Shown here: positions 1 to 12,746 of the stretch, one piece after another
Layout: the number at the start of each line of letters is the position of its first letter
Numbering within the stretch: position 1 is the first letter of the stretch
NCBI GenBank assembly: GCA_035771175.1
Contig: CM069598.1
Location: forward strand, 16,663,438-16,727,437
Source: Paratinospora sagittata
Taxonomy: Eukaryota; Streptophyta; Magnoliopsida; Ranunculales; Menispermaceae
Reading direction: 5' to 3'
DNA: 64,000 nt
The notes under the pieces: model-generated
Seen by the model: the letters and a program-made list of their open reading frames with translations, nothing else
Told to the model about the DNA's origin: nothing
The model's database searches: none
Program-made: the position numbers and the translations under genes

Positions 1-1352
1 AATTTCCAGCACAAGCATCACATCCAAATTCCACAATTCTGAACCTTAATCCTATGTTCATCATGCACACCAATAATTCAAATCAGTCCCCAGTAGTTTA
101 GGCACGCAAAATGATGCAAATCGTGCGTGTGTAATTAGGGAAACTATAGCGTGCTATCGGTGAACTAAATGCGAATGATGAAAGTTTTTGGGTAAAGAGC
201 TATAGCGCGCTATCGGTGAACTAAAATTCCGATTTAGTGCGCTATAAAAACGAACAGCCCGCTATAGCTATTTAATGTAAATTTCAGTAAAAGAGGTCAA
301 TAGCAGCTATACCCCTTGATAACGCGCTATAGGCCAAAACTGAAAATCATGAACTGTCGGGTTGATCAATATAGCGACCTTCAATAGCCCGCTATAAACC
401 AATATTGGGCATACTTCAAAGCCTGATAGCGCGCTATTGCTCTTTACCCAGAAATTTTTCAGAAAACAGAGTACTGTAAATCATCCAAATTATTCTTTGG
501 AATCCAATGTTTTATACATCAAACACTTACTAATTGTCCTATCAATACATTTTTAAGGTTTTGCACACAAACTAAGATCAATTACCTTGAATTCCTTGTT
601 GGAATTATCATCAAACCTTCAACCATTCACTCATGGTTGAACCACCAACTTCGTTCAAGATCCAGTACAACATCAACACTTTCCAACTTCTTATCAAGTC
701 AAGCAAAGCCATTGTATGTCATTTATGATGTATAGAATGAAGAGATGAATTAAATGATGAAGTTTCCAACTCGAAAATCGGAGATCATACCTCCAATTTC
801 TCCTCTTCTTCTCGTTCTGTTTTGCAACTCGGTTGCCCAGTTTCTTTGCTGGTTTTTTTCTCAGTTCAGCAACCGTTTCAATTCATCTAGCAACTCGTTT
901 CGCTGTTGACAACACACAGTAAGATCAATACATGCCTAGATTCAATTGCCAACAAATCAATTAGTCCAACGTATGGCAATTTCACCTTGCCAGCAATACA
1001 AAACGTGCCAACATTTCTCCTTGCCAGCCAAAATGGCATGCCTTCAGTTACACTAGACACTTGTCATTTCTTACGTGTCATAAATTCTTTATTTAATCAG
1101 CACGTGAATGTATTAGATTAATTTAACACCTAATTGATCATAACACATGTAATTTAACACCTAATTGATCATAACACATGATTATTTCATGTATTAGACC
1201 ATTATACACTAATACATATCAAACACATAAATTTATTAAAATACCTCGTACATACAGTATACGGATATTATGCACATCAACTACGTGCACAAGACCTCGT
1301 ATTGGGCAGTCCGCGTCATCATGAAGTCAGGTGCAGAAAGTGGGTCGTTACA
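1..1352 (-). mobile_element. Solo LTR (Ty3/gypsy-like), truncated by window edge
   Basis: Collinear with the complete solo LTR at 31908-34553, read on the minus strand. It begins (minus strand) with TGTAACGACCC at 1352 and runs off the left edge, so only the 5' half is visible. The flank after 1352 is GAATA followed by ACACTTACTCC. The same GAATA-ACACTTACTCC occurs uninterrupted upstream of TPS-A (near 15800), so GAATA is the target duplication and the insertion site lies in an older copy of TPS upstream DNA. No coding capacity; the short frame at 906-1121 is inside the LTR and is not a gene. Confidence 0.8.
143..443. repeat. Array of palindromic ATAGCGCGCTAT motifs, inverted relative to the sister LTR
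   Basis: About ten variants of the palindrome ATAGCGCGCTAT (also TATAGCGGGCTAT, TAGCGTGCTAT) are spaced over 300 bp within the LTR. The order of the intervening unique sequence is the reverse complement of that at 33432-33673 in the sister LTR, while the flanks on both sides keep the same orientation. Its function in the LTR, if any, is unknown. Confidence 0.8.
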
Positions 1353-2169
1353 GAATAACACTTACTCCTAATGGATGCAAGCTATCTAGCCAAAACACAT
1401 TTTGATTGTTTAGGATGTGTTTGGTTTATGATTCAGATATAGTTTTTTGTATTTAAAATTTTAAAAACACACGAAAAACGTGTTTGGTTGATTAAAACTG
1501 GAGAACAATTTCTCAAAATTTATAAAAAAAAAATATTGTTTTTAGAAAATAAAAAAAATATTATTTTTTATTTTTATTTTTAATTAAATTATATTTTAAT
1601 TTTTAAATCATAAACTAAACACAGACTTATTTTCTTCAAGTTTTTCTTTTCTTTTCGATTAGAGATATGAGGGGAGATAATTAGATTTGAAATTAAATAA
1701 ATAATGTGTGTGTGTGACAAATTGTGTTGTGGAGGAGAAAAAAAAGTTAGGGGAAGTCTTGTCAAATAAGTACAATCCTATCTATATGGTCCGCAAAAAC
1801 ACACTAATGCACGCTAATTACATCTTTTCCCATGCTCTCTCAAGACGCGTTCACTTGTAGCTAATAATAATAATATTGATTGTGAATCAAGAATTAATAA
1901 CGTGTCACGTCGTGTTCTAGTGGGTGATAGTTACATAAGAATTATTGTTATGAAAAAGAAAATTAATAAAGTGATCATCACTATATAAGAATTAGGTAAT
2001 AACACAAAATTTTGTAGCAATTATTATTTTAACCTTTCTAATATTACAATTAACCTTTTAAAATAAAAGTTAAAATAAACTTTTAAATTACATTATTAAA
2101 CCTTTGATAAAAAAAAATCGGACACGTGCATTGCACGCAAATGTATAGACTTATTAATTAAGATAAGAT
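1353..2169. other. Non-genic relic of TPS upstream sequence
   Basis: AT-rich, without a gene. Collinear with 34554-35230. It shares with the TPS-B upstream region (24832 and 25333) the block around GAGATATGAGGGGAGATAAT, so it derives from an older TPS promoter-side segment. From about 2100 it carries a small hairpin, GTGCATTGCAC, that is absent from the 35.2 kb copy. Confidence 0.55.
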
Positions 2170-3240
2170 GTGTGTCTTGGGGTCCTCACCGTATGACCGT
2201 TTTGACCTTTTTTCTAGATCTATCCTCGTATTTGTTCTTTACAAATTAAAATGACATTTAATTAATAAAGGTATTTTAGACATTTTTTTCAATTATCTCA
2301 AGTTCAATGAATATGATAATTCGTAACTACTCGACCATGTTTCCATTTCCCTCCTCTCCTTCTCTCAACACCTTCTTTCTTAGCTTTAAAAAATCAAAAA
2401 AAAAAAACTTTTTTCTTACTTTTATTGCAACTGAAACCATTATGAGATTTGTCTCTTATGTGTTTACGTGGATTACTTCTCTGATGTATCTTTCATATTA
2501 ATTAATGGATTTGATATTTTTTAGAAAATACCCAAATGGGTCATCTTCAAGAATCAAGAATGCCCGCAAGGAACTATTCTTGCAAATTGATTAGCAGGAA
2601 CAAATCAATTCTTTTTATTTTCATTGCTTCATCGATGTAACAATGTTCCTCTTTCAGCGTTTTTACTTGCGACTTGAATCATAAGTAAGCGTTTTTGAAC
2701 TGCCCATCTTAATCGTAGAAGTTGGGCATGGTTTTTAAGTTATATCAACTACCCAAATGACCCATTTGTTCTTTTTTTAGTGTATTCATTAAGTTTTTTA
2801 TTTTAATTAAAAAGTAAAAAATTAATTGATAAATTTTAAAATCACGTGCACCGCAAGTGCTGGTATACTAATATATATATACCGTGTTATAATATTGATT
2901 CGAACTCTAATCATAAATAATTTAAGTTGGAATAGGTGGTTGATTTATTTGGTCGAGTTGTATTGGGTGTGTGTCTAACTTAATGAAGGATATTTTAAAA
3001 AAAAAAAGATAGTGTTTTTTTTTTGTTTTTTGTTTTTTTTTTTGGATTGATTGAGTTTGTGTTTTCACACACATAAATGAGGGCACGCATTAACTTCAAT
3101 TTTATTTTTTTAATTATTTTTATTTTGACTTATAAATGTGTATGTATTTTCGTGCATGCATTTAATTCTAGTTCTCAAGAAGTTGAAAATTTGAAAGTAG
3201 AAGTGAGGAAGATCCTACGAGAAGCTAAAAATGAGCCTAA
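2170..3240 (+). pseudogene. Sesquiterpene synthase relic (intron 1 and start of exon 2)
   Basis: 2180-3150 matches intron 1 of TPS-A and TPS-B, for example the GGTCCTCACCGTATGACCG block and the GAAAATACCCAAATGG block. At 3158 the exon 2 reading frame begins ([20 protein letters not shown]...), continues for about 27 codons and stops matching after ...KNEPN near 3240. The exon 2 acceptor is mutated: the genes have CATGTAG-GCA where this copy has CGTGCAT-GCA. Exon 1 and everything 3' are missing. Non-functional. Collinear with 35495-36562. Confidence 0.8.
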
Positions 3241-3480
3241 CTTGGCGGGCGGTAAAAGAAAACTCAAGGCCACCAAATTTAATCCGTTTTGACCCCGCTA
3301 CTATGCTGAAATTCGCAAAAGAAGAGAGCCAAGGCGAATGCCCCTCAAAAAACCTCAGAGGCGCCCTAAAACAACATTGCTATGTGACCAACATTGGTAA
3401 AATAGTAAAATCCGTGACTAAAGACAAGCAAAACCAACATCCGTGAAGAAACAAAATAAAAAAAAAAAACTACTATTACA
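3241..3480. other. Unassigned sequence replacing the rest of exon 2
   Basis: Starts abruptly where the TPS homology ends and is shared with 36563-36690 and 37200-37290. It contains a short open frame (3231-3446) resembling no family I recognise. Probably internal debris of a retroelement linked to the LTR that follows. Confidence 0.35.
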
Positions 3481-3892
3481 CCTGTGACCCAAAAACAATA
3501 TAGAATAAATAATAAAAAAATATTATAACAAAATAATATTTTATTAATAATTTTTAACTATAAATAAGAGCTCATAATTCAGTTCAATTTATTCATATCT
3601 GAGTGGTCATATGTATATTTGAGTTCTCTACTTAAGAGTTCTTATTGTAATTTGCTATTTTATAGCAAAGTTTCTAAATTTTGTTCGTGAACATAGGTCT
3701 CAAAATCAAATCACGTAAAATTTTTGTGTCTTCTTTTTGCAGTTGTTATTAATTTACTATTCGGTAGTGTAATACCGTATACAAGAAATAATGTCAGAAC
3801 CTCTTGAGAATTCTTAGTATGTTCCGTGATTTCGGCCTTTACTGATCTTCTATATCAGATAGGTCTTTTTCGAGACACAACACTTGTAATAC
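3481..3892 (+). mobile_element. LTR fragment, left part (same family as 57518-58715)
   Basis: Contains an LTR-like promoter (CTATAAATAAGAGCTC near 3559) and the segment ending in TAGTGTAATACCG, which matches the LTR at 57518-58715 and the uninterrupted copy at about 37290-38159. The rest of this LTR resumes at about 13090, so 3893-13089 is a later insertion. Confidence 0.65.
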
Positions 3893-4798
3893 CCCGTAAT
3901 TTTAATTTAAATACATACGTTGAATTATACGTATATCGAGATGTATAATATACATATTTTTATACGTATGAGCCAAATATACACGCGTATGAAAATATAT
4001 ACTAGATTTAAGGGATATTAATAAATAAATAAAATTATTAAATAAATAATATAAATCTAATAAGGTGAATGGGGTTGGTTAATTGAATATATGGATTGTA
4101 ATATGATTTAATGAATTAAATTAAGACAGGAAAGTTGATTTGTTAAATTGTATGGGGAGCATGGGATCAAAATAATTATACTTATCTCATTTCTAATCTC
4201 CCTCTCATCTCTAACGGTTTGCAATAAAAAGAAAAAAAAGAAAAGAAAAGAAAAGAAAAGAAAACGTGTAAAAAAAATTAAAAAAAAGATAAAGAAGTCG
4301 TAGAGAATGAAACAAAAGAAAGAAGGAAGAACCGAGAAGAAGAAAGAATAACCAAGGGGGAAACGCGAGATTCGCATCAAATCGGGGGTTGCGGTAAATG
4401 ATTTTCACTCTATTTCTTCGTGGAATTAAGATCTAAGCTAGATGTAATGATTCTAGCGAATTAATTTTAGCTATAAGAGTTGTTTTACAGTGTTTTCAAA
4501 ATTGGAGTTTTTTACCCAACTTATATGAAAATTTGTTCGAAATGTGGAAAAACACTCCCTAGACTGTAGGAACCCCAAATATGTGGTTCGATTTCATTTA
4601 TGTGTTCATTTGGAAGTTTTATAACCGTTGAAAGTTTGTTAGAAGTTAGAGTTTATATTGAAAACCTTTCGAATCATTTAAAATCCGATGAAACTCCAGT
4701 TTAAGGCTATAGAATGGTAGAATGCACTATTGTGAGTCCATCGATGCTAATTTCATGATTTTTGGAGACCGTTTGACAATTTTAGTAAAACTTTACAT
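3893..4798 (+). mobile_element. Long LTR, 5' portion, TGTAATACCCCG type
   Basis: Begins TGTAATACCCCGTAATTTT and is similar over about 900 bp to the start of the LTR at 9363 (both pass through a GAAACGCGAGATTCGC or GAAACGCGGGATTCGC block and a CTAAGCTAGATGTAA block). Interrupted at about 4798 by the minus-strand element that ends at 8605; later parts of the same LTR appear to lie at 8606-8968 and 12747-13089. Belongs to a family with LTRs over 2 kb. Purine-rich runs at 4220-4340 give spurious open frames on the minus strand. Confidence 0.6.
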
Positions 4799-5519
4799 AG
4801 GTCTGCACGGCAGCCAGTGCCAAACCCTCACGGATACGGCCTCTGAAACCATCCCGTATCCTCTGCATCCTCAGCTCATCGGTAGAAACCATCTCTGGAG
4901 CGAAGAGTGCCAACCTGTTAAACTCTTGCTCGTACTCTCTCACGGACATGTTGCCCTGGGTCAGATGTAGAAACTGGATCCGACGTTGATCCCTCTCGGC
5001 CCGTGGATAGAACTCTACAAAGAACAACTCCTTGAATCTAGTCCAAGTCCGGACCTCGCCCTCGAGACGCTCCACCCGTTCCCACCATTTGTTAGCCTTG
5101 CCAATCAGCTTAAACTTGGCAAGCTTGACCTTATCATGCTCAAGCGCCCTCATATCACTGAATATAGTCTCCATCCGAGTCAACCATCCCTCAGCAAGCT
5201 CTAAATCAAGACCTCCCGGAAGCTCAGCAGGATCCCGAAACTTGAAGGCTTTCATAACCCTCTCATAGCGGTCCTTCTCTGCCCGCTTAGCCTCAATCTC
5301 CCCAACTACGACATGTTGGACCCTAGCTGGTCCTGCCTGCTCTGCCTGATCCCCTACTACTGCTGCCACACTACTGTGCTCTACAACCACTGCCACATTA
5401 TCCTGCAGTGGTGGCCTAACACCCTGTGTACGGCCTAGCAACTCGAGAATTTGGGCCTGCTGCTGCTGAGTGGCCTCCAAGACTGCCTCTATACACCAAA
5501 GGCGTTCCTCTGGGTCCAT
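4799..5519 (-). CDS. Ty3/gypsy gag, 3'-truncated
   Basis: Open frame starting MDPEERLWCIEAVLEATQQQ. The central block has the retrotransposon gag (capsid) pattern: AEGWLTRMETIF near residue 108, KLIGKANKWWERV near residue 137, FKELFFVEFYP near residue 160, and VREYEQEFNRLALFAPE near residue 186. The frame is cut after ...GLALAAVQTYV, and the last few residues come from flanking DNA, so the zinc knuckle is missing. The protein would form the capsid of a Ty3/gypsy retroelement; here it is a fragment and likely inactive. The start lies about 190 nt past the PBS, as expected for a gag leader. Confidence 0.85.
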
Positions 5520-5700
5520 GGCTAATCCTGTTTTTTCTTCTCTTGTAAATATCTGAAATTCACAATAAGGAAGAGCTCAATTAGGATCACAATCCAGGAA
5601 AACTTACCCCAAAGATAACTACCCATAATCATACTCATAAAGGCAATCATAATATCATATAAGTCTTTTATTCTTTTAAGGATTTTAAATCTAAAACACT

Positions 5701-5712
5701 CTCTCTGATACC
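5701..5712 (-). other. Retrotransposon primer-binding site (tRNA-iMet)
   Basis: Minus-strand TGGTATCAGAG, a few bases 3' of the LTR end (GTGACA), complementary to the 3' end of plant initiator tRNA-Met. It fixes the orientation and LTR boundary of the 4799-8605 element. Confidence 0.85.
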
Positions 5713-8605
5713 ATAGTTGTCACGACCCACTATACGTGACGTCATGACCGGCACGGAAACCTCCGAGTATACCCTCCGTCGGTACACCCGACGTCCCGTC
5801 AGCCTAAAATACATATACGAATTCCCAAAAAGAAATGAAAGTACATCATTAACAACCAACTATCATGATCATAATGAAATAAAATATTACTTCCCAAAGT
5901 TTTACAAACATAAAATTCCAGAGTCTTCAAAATGATACAAAACCCAACACATCCCAACTATATGTGTTAAATATACAATTACTAGGTGTTATCATGTACA
6001 TTAGTATCAAAATACAAAACTAAATGTACAACACCTACATGAAACAAAAACAAGGGACGCTCCGCAGTCAAGCCTTCCCTTTTCCTTTTCTATCAGATCC
6101 TGAAAGAAGATGGTGAGGTGTGAGCTACAACCAACTCAGTGAATGTTATTTACAAGTGGCATATACGTGCATTTATAAAACATGGTAAGATCATAAAACA
6201 GTTGAAATATCATGATGATGAAATATATTAGATACATGCTAACATAATGCATCAAGTCATACATAAGACGATGCATAACATTTTGTAGTCATACTCATGC
6301 AATCCTAACACCTCCTGAGTATGGGGGTTTCAAGGCCTGGTGCGCGACACACAGCGCCCGAACACACACACAATACTCGTATTCTAATAGGGTTTATGGG
6401 GTCGTGCAACACGTAGGATTAATTTAAACAAACCTACCCATACACAAGGCATAAAAACCCTCTGCCAGGTACACAACTGGGATCGCCGCTAGACTTACGA
6501 GAATTCCCAAAAAGAGGAAATTTCAACTAGGAGCCTCAACCCAAATTGTCATCCCAATGAATTATGCTCAAATGAATTTCATGGAATATTAAAACATGCA
6601 TACCATCATACATAAGCATTTAAAACATTTCTATACTACAATGCCACATATAAATAATCCAAAAGTAAAAGAACACTCACACTTGATTGGCTAAGTCTAG
6701 CCAATCCAATTGCCAAAACTTTCCAAATGACTAAACGGGTTCAAGATCAATCACAAGACCTGAAAATAACATGGTTCACACAACTGAAAATCAGTCATAA
6801 AGTGTGTCAAAACCCCATGTTCAAACTCAATCTAAAGTCAATTAGATTCTAAATTGATTACCCCCTTGAGCCAATTTCCATATTGCCTAACTTGATCATT
6901 TAGACTCAATTAAACTATGATTGACCTAAATTGAATGTAATAGGGTGATCCCATGATCCAACCACTAATATACATGAAATTCAATTATAATTAGGGTCAA
7001 TTAGACTATACATTAAGTCAATTTCATCAATTGACTAAGTCTTAGTCAAAATTCCCAATTAGGCCAATATAAAACATAAGGTCAAAATGAACTAAGTCAT
7101 ATCAATTTAACATAGGTTCTAACATTTTAAACTCATGATTCTACTCAATTTGGGTCCAATTAAACAATCCCCAAGTCAATTTCATAAATTGACTTGCTTT
7201 GGGTGAAAAGTCCCAATTTGGGCAAAATCCCCAAATTACATGCAACATTGTCAAAGTACATGAAAAATGTCAAATACTTAGCCTAAATCAAAATTAGTCA
7301 ACCTTAGGGTGTCCATTATGAGAACCCACTGAATTCAATCATCAAAAAACCCTAATCATGTCCAATTAGACCTACATTGCATAATTTTTCAGATTTTATA
7401 TCAAGAGCATCAAAAGCCTCAAATCTGGAAATTTTCATACATATGCCCTATTGCCAATTTTACACTAGCCCACCATGTTCAACCATGAATTTTACTGATC
7501 TTGCAACATGGAATCATCCACAATGGCCACTAGATCAACATAGTTGACATTCAAACATTTTGAAAAAGTCTAAGGCCATAAACTAAGTATAGGTCATTTG
7601 AACTAAACCTTCCAATTTCTTGCTAGAAATTGGGGCTTTCACCATTAGTGTACTCCTTACACTCTCTAATCACACATATGTGATATGCAAGACTCAACTC
7701 CAACTTTGGTCTTCCACCCATCCAAGGTTCATCACAATGCATGCATCAAAATGAAACCCTCATGCTCAAAACAAAACTATCATGCAACTAATAGGGAGAT
7801 TCAAGGAAGAAATGGAGGAAAAATACAAAACCTTAGGTGTTCTTGAGCAAGAAATCACCAAACCCTAAATTTCCCCTCCTTTTCTCCTCTCCAGCTCCTT
7901 TCCCTCTTTTCTGGCTGAGAAATGAGCAAATGAGCCTAAAATCCCGTTTTGGTTGCTTAAATAGATAAGCTTAGGCCCACAACTAAAAGTTGCCAAAATT
8001 ATCAAAAACCCAGATTTCCTGTTACAATACTTGCACTTAGATAGTCCATTTCTTACAAAATTCCACGAGTTTAACATCTTAACCGTTCAAATGTTGAATG
8101 CGTAAGTTATCAACATTCTAGTAAACTTTAGGCTCAATCCAACGGTGGGATTGTGAGATCTATCTGTTTGATCAAAACTGCGTAAGAAAATCCCAAAATC
8201 CGTGAATCAGTGTTTTGGGTCTTATAACTCAAAGTAGGTAACTCCAATCAAGATCTTCACCGTTCATAATGAAGATCTATCATATAAGAATGAGCTGTCA
8301 AAATTTCAGCCCAATCAGACAACGGATCTAGGAGATCAAACCATTGATGTAAGTTGTGACAGAAATTTCTTCCTCCATGGAGAAAGCTCCACTGGATCCA
8401 AAACACCGTTTTTGAAATGTTTTGTCGTCGAACGGGTCTCCGATGGTTCCGAAATTTCATGCACACCCTTTATGATCTAAAATCATGCACAGACACTCGA
8501 ACTTACATACTTCGAGCATCAAAATACATATACACATACGTATATGAATACGTATAGGGTACACTATGGGTCAAAATGACGTCACCTAAAGGCACGGGTG
8601 CTACA

Positions 8606-8968
8606 AAATATATGATTTTGGTGAGAAAATTTACTTGCGTGACCTTAGCGAACGTGTAAAACCTTAGTAAAATACCTGTTGAAGGTAGTAGAATGGTAGT
8701 ATGACGAATTTTACACGTGTCGATGTGGACAGAATAATTTTAGGAATGTTCTATATTTTTAATAAAATTGAAATTTGTTCCAGGAGAAAAATAAAACTGA
8801 GAACTAGTGAAAATATGAATTGGAAATCTATTTTCAGTGTTCTTTCTTGTGGAAATATCTAGATTGACCACAGAAACAGTATAAATAATTCCCTCTAGGA
8901 ATGTGGAGCTATTGTAATGGTGTTTAAGTGAGTTTAAATGGTATTTAGTTGATTTTAATGATTACATA
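8606..8968 (+). mobile_element. Middle portion of the interrupted long LTR
   Basis: AT-rich, no gene. By position it is the continuation of the LTR begun at 3893, flanked by two later insertions. Assignment rests mainly on context. Confidence 0.35.
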
Positions 8969-9362
8969 TGTCAAGACGCCTCTGATGTAGGCTGACGTCA
9001 TGACCGGCACAGTGTACTATACACTGTACATACTCATATACAATATATAATACACTGTCAGCCTTCACGTAGTCACACAATCATTCCCAAAATTTACAAC
9101 AATTTTGTTTTTTTTTTTTCTAATATACCACAAATTAAATCCAATATAGATCTCTAAAATCATTCCATTCATTCCACAAATGAAATTCTCACCTAAAAAA
9201 TATCTATGATCATCTCATTTCATCATCCCAAGCATTATATAATATTACCACACAACCCATCTAGGTGATATGACATATATATAGTGTGTGATAATTATAC
9301 ATATCAAAATAACATAAATATAATCTATTTCCTCCAAGCATACATACACATACCAGACGAAT

Positions 9363-11522
9363 TGTAACACCCCGTAAATTTTAATGAAATACATACGTTG
9401 AAGAACGCGTATTTCGAGATGTATAATACACGTATTTTATACATATGAGCTAAATATACACGTGATAATTGATACGTATGCGCTAAAAATAAGCGTGTAT
9501 GATTAGTAAATAAATAAAATTATGAAATGAAGATGATACATATGAGATCATCCTATAAAAAAAATGAAGTTGAATTAAATTGATTAATTTATGGGGTTGG
9601 TTAATTAAAAATGTGGATTGGATTATGATTGAATGAATTTAATGAAATTTGATGGAGAAGTTAGTTAATAAAGGGAGTCTATAAGCATGGAATCAAGATA
9701 TTTTTTTACATTTATCTTTTAATCTCTTCCTTATCAACTCTCTCCCACCAACGTCCAACAACAAAAAAAATAAAATAAAAAAAGAATAAAAAAATAAAGA
9801 AGAGAGATGAGTGGAGTTGTAAAAGAAAGAATAAAAAAAAAAAATACAATCAAGATCTCTTATCTGTTTCCAACGTGTTACAAGAGAAATAAGAAAAAAA
9901 ATAAGAAGGAAAAGAATGAGAAAGAAGTTTCAGGGAAAGAAAGAACCAGAGAGAAGAAGACGGAGAAGAAGAAAAAGGGAAACGCGGGATTCGCGTCCAA
10001 TCGGGCCTCGCGGTAAGTGATTTTCACCCTATTTCTTCGTGAAATTACTATCTAAGCTAGATGTAACGATTCTAGCGGACTAATTTTAACTGTGGGAGCC
10101 GTTTTGCGGCGTTTTGACAAATTGGGGTTTTGACCCCAATGTGAATGAAAACCCGCTAAGAAGGTAGAAAAACGCTCCCTAGACCTATAGAACCCCGAAT
10201 ATGTGATTAGATTCAATTTCATGATTTTTGGAGACCATTTGACAATTTTAATAGAAATTACATCTTTCGGATGAATAGTAAAAAAATAAATAGTAAATAG
10301 TAAAGGGTGAATAGTAAATAGTAAAAGTGAATAGTAACTAGTGAATCGTAAATAGTGAATAGTAAATGATAAATGGTAAATAGTGAATAATAATAGTAAA
10401 AAGTGAATAGTAAAAAATGAATATCACGGTGAACAGTGAGTTGATATTTTAGTAGCTACAGAAATGGTAAATGATGATTCTCATGATAATTTATGGTCAT
10501 TTCAGTGTTTAAATTGAGAGCTTAAGGACATGGATAAACGCTCTTGAGGAAGCAACATTGTTGCTTGATTTTAGATAAACTCGTGTAACCACTGTGAGTA
10601 TAGTTTCCTTGATTTGGTTCTTGTATGGCATTGTACGCATATAAAATGTTTGATTGTACGCATGTTATATTTATAGATAATGCATTGAGTTTTATGAATC
10701 ATGCAAACTGATTTTAGCATTGGAGTTTGTAATGATGAGGCTTTGCGATTCTTCATTGTCATTTCGTTAGGAATTAGACCCGGATGCGGTTTTGCGAGTC
10801 CTCATTGTTAATAGGTTTGTCCTAACAAGGGTTGCGATCCTTGAAATGACTGTGACTTGGGTGATGAGAGACTGTGTCTACCTTGTACGGCCATACAAGG
10901 GTTAGACCTGCTCTCTTGCCTTGCGGAGGAGGAAAATTGTGTATTGTATTATGGAAAACTCATGAAATTTATGTTGTTGACATGTATAATATATTCGTTG
11001 AATGATGCATGTGTTGCATAAGTGTTTGAAATGATTTTAAATGTCATATTTCTCTAAATGTATATAATTGTCATCTCAAGAACTATATTCACTGAGCTGT
11101 TGTTTGCTCACCCCATTTCCTCCAATATTTCAGGTATTGAGTCGAAGGGAAAAGGAAACTCCGTGAGTGAGTCTGGTATGTGTATGTCTGCTTGGAGGAA
11201 ATAGCTTTTGTTATTTTGATATGCATACTTATCACACATTATATATATATATATATATGTATTATCATCTAGATGAGATGTGTGGGCATCTATATAACTT
11301 AAGATATTGGATGAGGAAATGAAAATGTGATGTGTGAATGACTGGGATGATATTGGATTTGATTTGTGGTATATTAAAAAGAAAAAAAAATTCTGTAGAT
11401 TTGGGAAGGATTGAGAGAATACGTGAAGGCTGACAGTGTATTATATACTGTATATGGGTATGTACAATGTATAGTATACTGTGTCGGTCATGACGTCAGC
11501 CTACGTCAGGGGCGTCGTGACA
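9363..11522 (+). mobile_element. Complete long LTR (about 2.16 kb), TGTAACACCCCG ... GTGACA
   Basis: Starts TGTAACACCCCGTAAATTTT and ends GGGCGTCGTGACA. A PBS (TGGTATCAGAGC) follows at about 11528, so this is a 5' LTR in plus orientation. It contains the variant GAATAGTAAA repeats at 10275-10445. The short open frame at 9807-10016 is purine-rich low-complexity sequence, not a gene. Confidence 0.75.
10262..10445 (+). repeat. Degenerate GAATAGTAAA tandem repeats in the LTR
   Basis: Roughly fifteen imperfect repeats of about 8-12 nt (GTGAATAGTAAATAGTAAA type). The reverse complement of the same array (CACTATTCACTATTTAC) occurs at about 11955-12055 in the inverted LTR, supporting common family membership. 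Confidence 0.75.
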
Positions 11523-11939
11523 ATATTGGTATCAGAGCCTAAGTTTAAAATTCGTAAAAAGATAAAAGCTTTATGATATTATGATTGTTTGTATGGGTAT
11601 ACATATGGGTAGTCCTATTATGTTGAGCCTAATCCAATATGTTATCTTGACTGAGAATCACCTGTGTTGATAAATTCCAGATTTGGAAAAGCCCAGTCAA
11701 GATTAACAATGGAAATTGCTGATCACGAAAGGATCAGAAGGCTAAAAGAAAAAGAACTGGATGTAATCCAGTGATAATAAATGATATGACTTATATATGG
11801 CTAGTAACTACCCAACAACAACGAAATTGCACAGCTTATGAGCTTGTGGCAAAGTTGTAATGTGAGAAAGAAAGAGGCTACCATGATATGGCTTGAACCA
11901 TTGATAGCTCCAGAGGTGGATGCGAATGATGTGAGGACG
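11523..11939 (+). mobile_element. PBS and short internal leader of the plus-strand gypsy element
   Basis: TGGTATCAGAGCC lies at 11528-11540, a few bases after the LTR end; this is the tRNA-iMet primer site. About 400 bp of leader sequence follow with no recognisable gag before the inverted LTR fragment begins, so the element is truncated. A CGAAT at 11923-11927 equals the five bases before the LTR start (9358-9362) and might mark the end of the insertion. Confidence 0.55.
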
Positions 11940-12746
11940 TCTGTAAACACACATCACTGTTCACTATTCACTATGCACTATTTACTGTGCCTTATTCACT
12001 ATTTACTATTTACTATTTATATCACTGTGCACTATTCATTATTCACTATTTATCCGAAAGATGTAAATTGTATTAAAATTGTCAAACGGTCTCCAAAAAT
12101 AATGAAATAGAATCTAACCACATATTCGGGGTCCCAATAGTCCAGGGAGTGTTTTTCTACCTTTCTAGCAGATTTTCATTCACATTAGGTCAAAACCCCA
12201 ATTTTGTGAAAACGTCATAAAACGGCTCTCATAGCTAAAATTAGTCCGCTAGAAAGGTTACATCTAGCTTAGATAGTAATTTTACGACGAAAAATAGCAA
12301 AAATAACTTACCGACACGTCAAATTTGGCCACAAATCCTGCGATTCCTTTTTCTCCCTTCTCCTTCTTCTCTCTGCTTCGTCTCTTCTTTTTTCGTTGCA
12401 TTCTAGCAACTTCTTTCCTTTTTTTTTCTTTTTTTTTTCTTTCGTTTGTTTTTTTTCATTTAATAAATACGAGTACTGTTCACGGTACTATTCCGTGAAC
12501 AGCGCTCGCAAATGAACAGGGTTATTTTATTATTTCTTCCTTATTCCTCTTTTATACACTCAATTCACATAGTTAAGTAACCAACCTCATAAATTAATCT
12601 TCTTTCTTTACTAATCATACACACGTATATTTGGCTCTTACGTATAACATACGTTCATGCGTATATTTAGCTCATACGTATACACTACGTGTATTATATA
12701 TCTCAATATACGTGTACTTCAACGTATGTATTTACGGGGTGTTACA

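Larger units (their letters stand above)
4799..8605 (-). mobile_element. Truncated Ty3/gypsy element: 5' LTR, PBS and gag
   Basis: Read on the minus strand: an LTR from 8605 (TGTAGCACCC...) to 5718 (...GGGTCGTGACA), about 2.9 kb. A primer-binding site follows at 5701-5712 (TGGTATCAGAG on the minus strand, matching the tRNA-iMet 3' end), then gag (5519-4799). Pol and the 3' LTR are missing: homology stops inside gag and the host LTR sequence resumes. The element lies within the older LTR that begins at 3893. Confidence 0.8.
8969..12746 (-). mobile_element. Minus-strand solo-type LTR, split by a plus-strand element
   Basis: The outer ends are LTR ends in minus orientation. 12746 reads (minus strand) TGTAACACCCCGTAAATAC, and 8969 reads ...GGCGTCTTGACA. 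Flanks are ACATA (8964-8968) and AAATA (12747-12751), a plausible 5-bp target duplication with one change. The right piece (about 11940-12746) covers the LTR 5' part in reverse; the left piece (8969 to about 9350) covers its 3' end, including the GTCATGACCGGCACAGT block in reverse of 11480-11515. A plus-strand LTR of the same family (9363 onward) sits between them. Confidence 0.6.

Noticed and set aside
143..443. Palindrome series considered as operator sites or a recombination attachment array
   Set aside because: It is part of a retrotransposon LTR and occurs in both LTR copies; nothing links it to a regulator or integrase in the window.
4108..4408. Minus-strand frames rich in Phe/Leu, membrane-protein-like
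   Set aside because: They are the complement of a purine-rich low-complexity run in an LTR leader.
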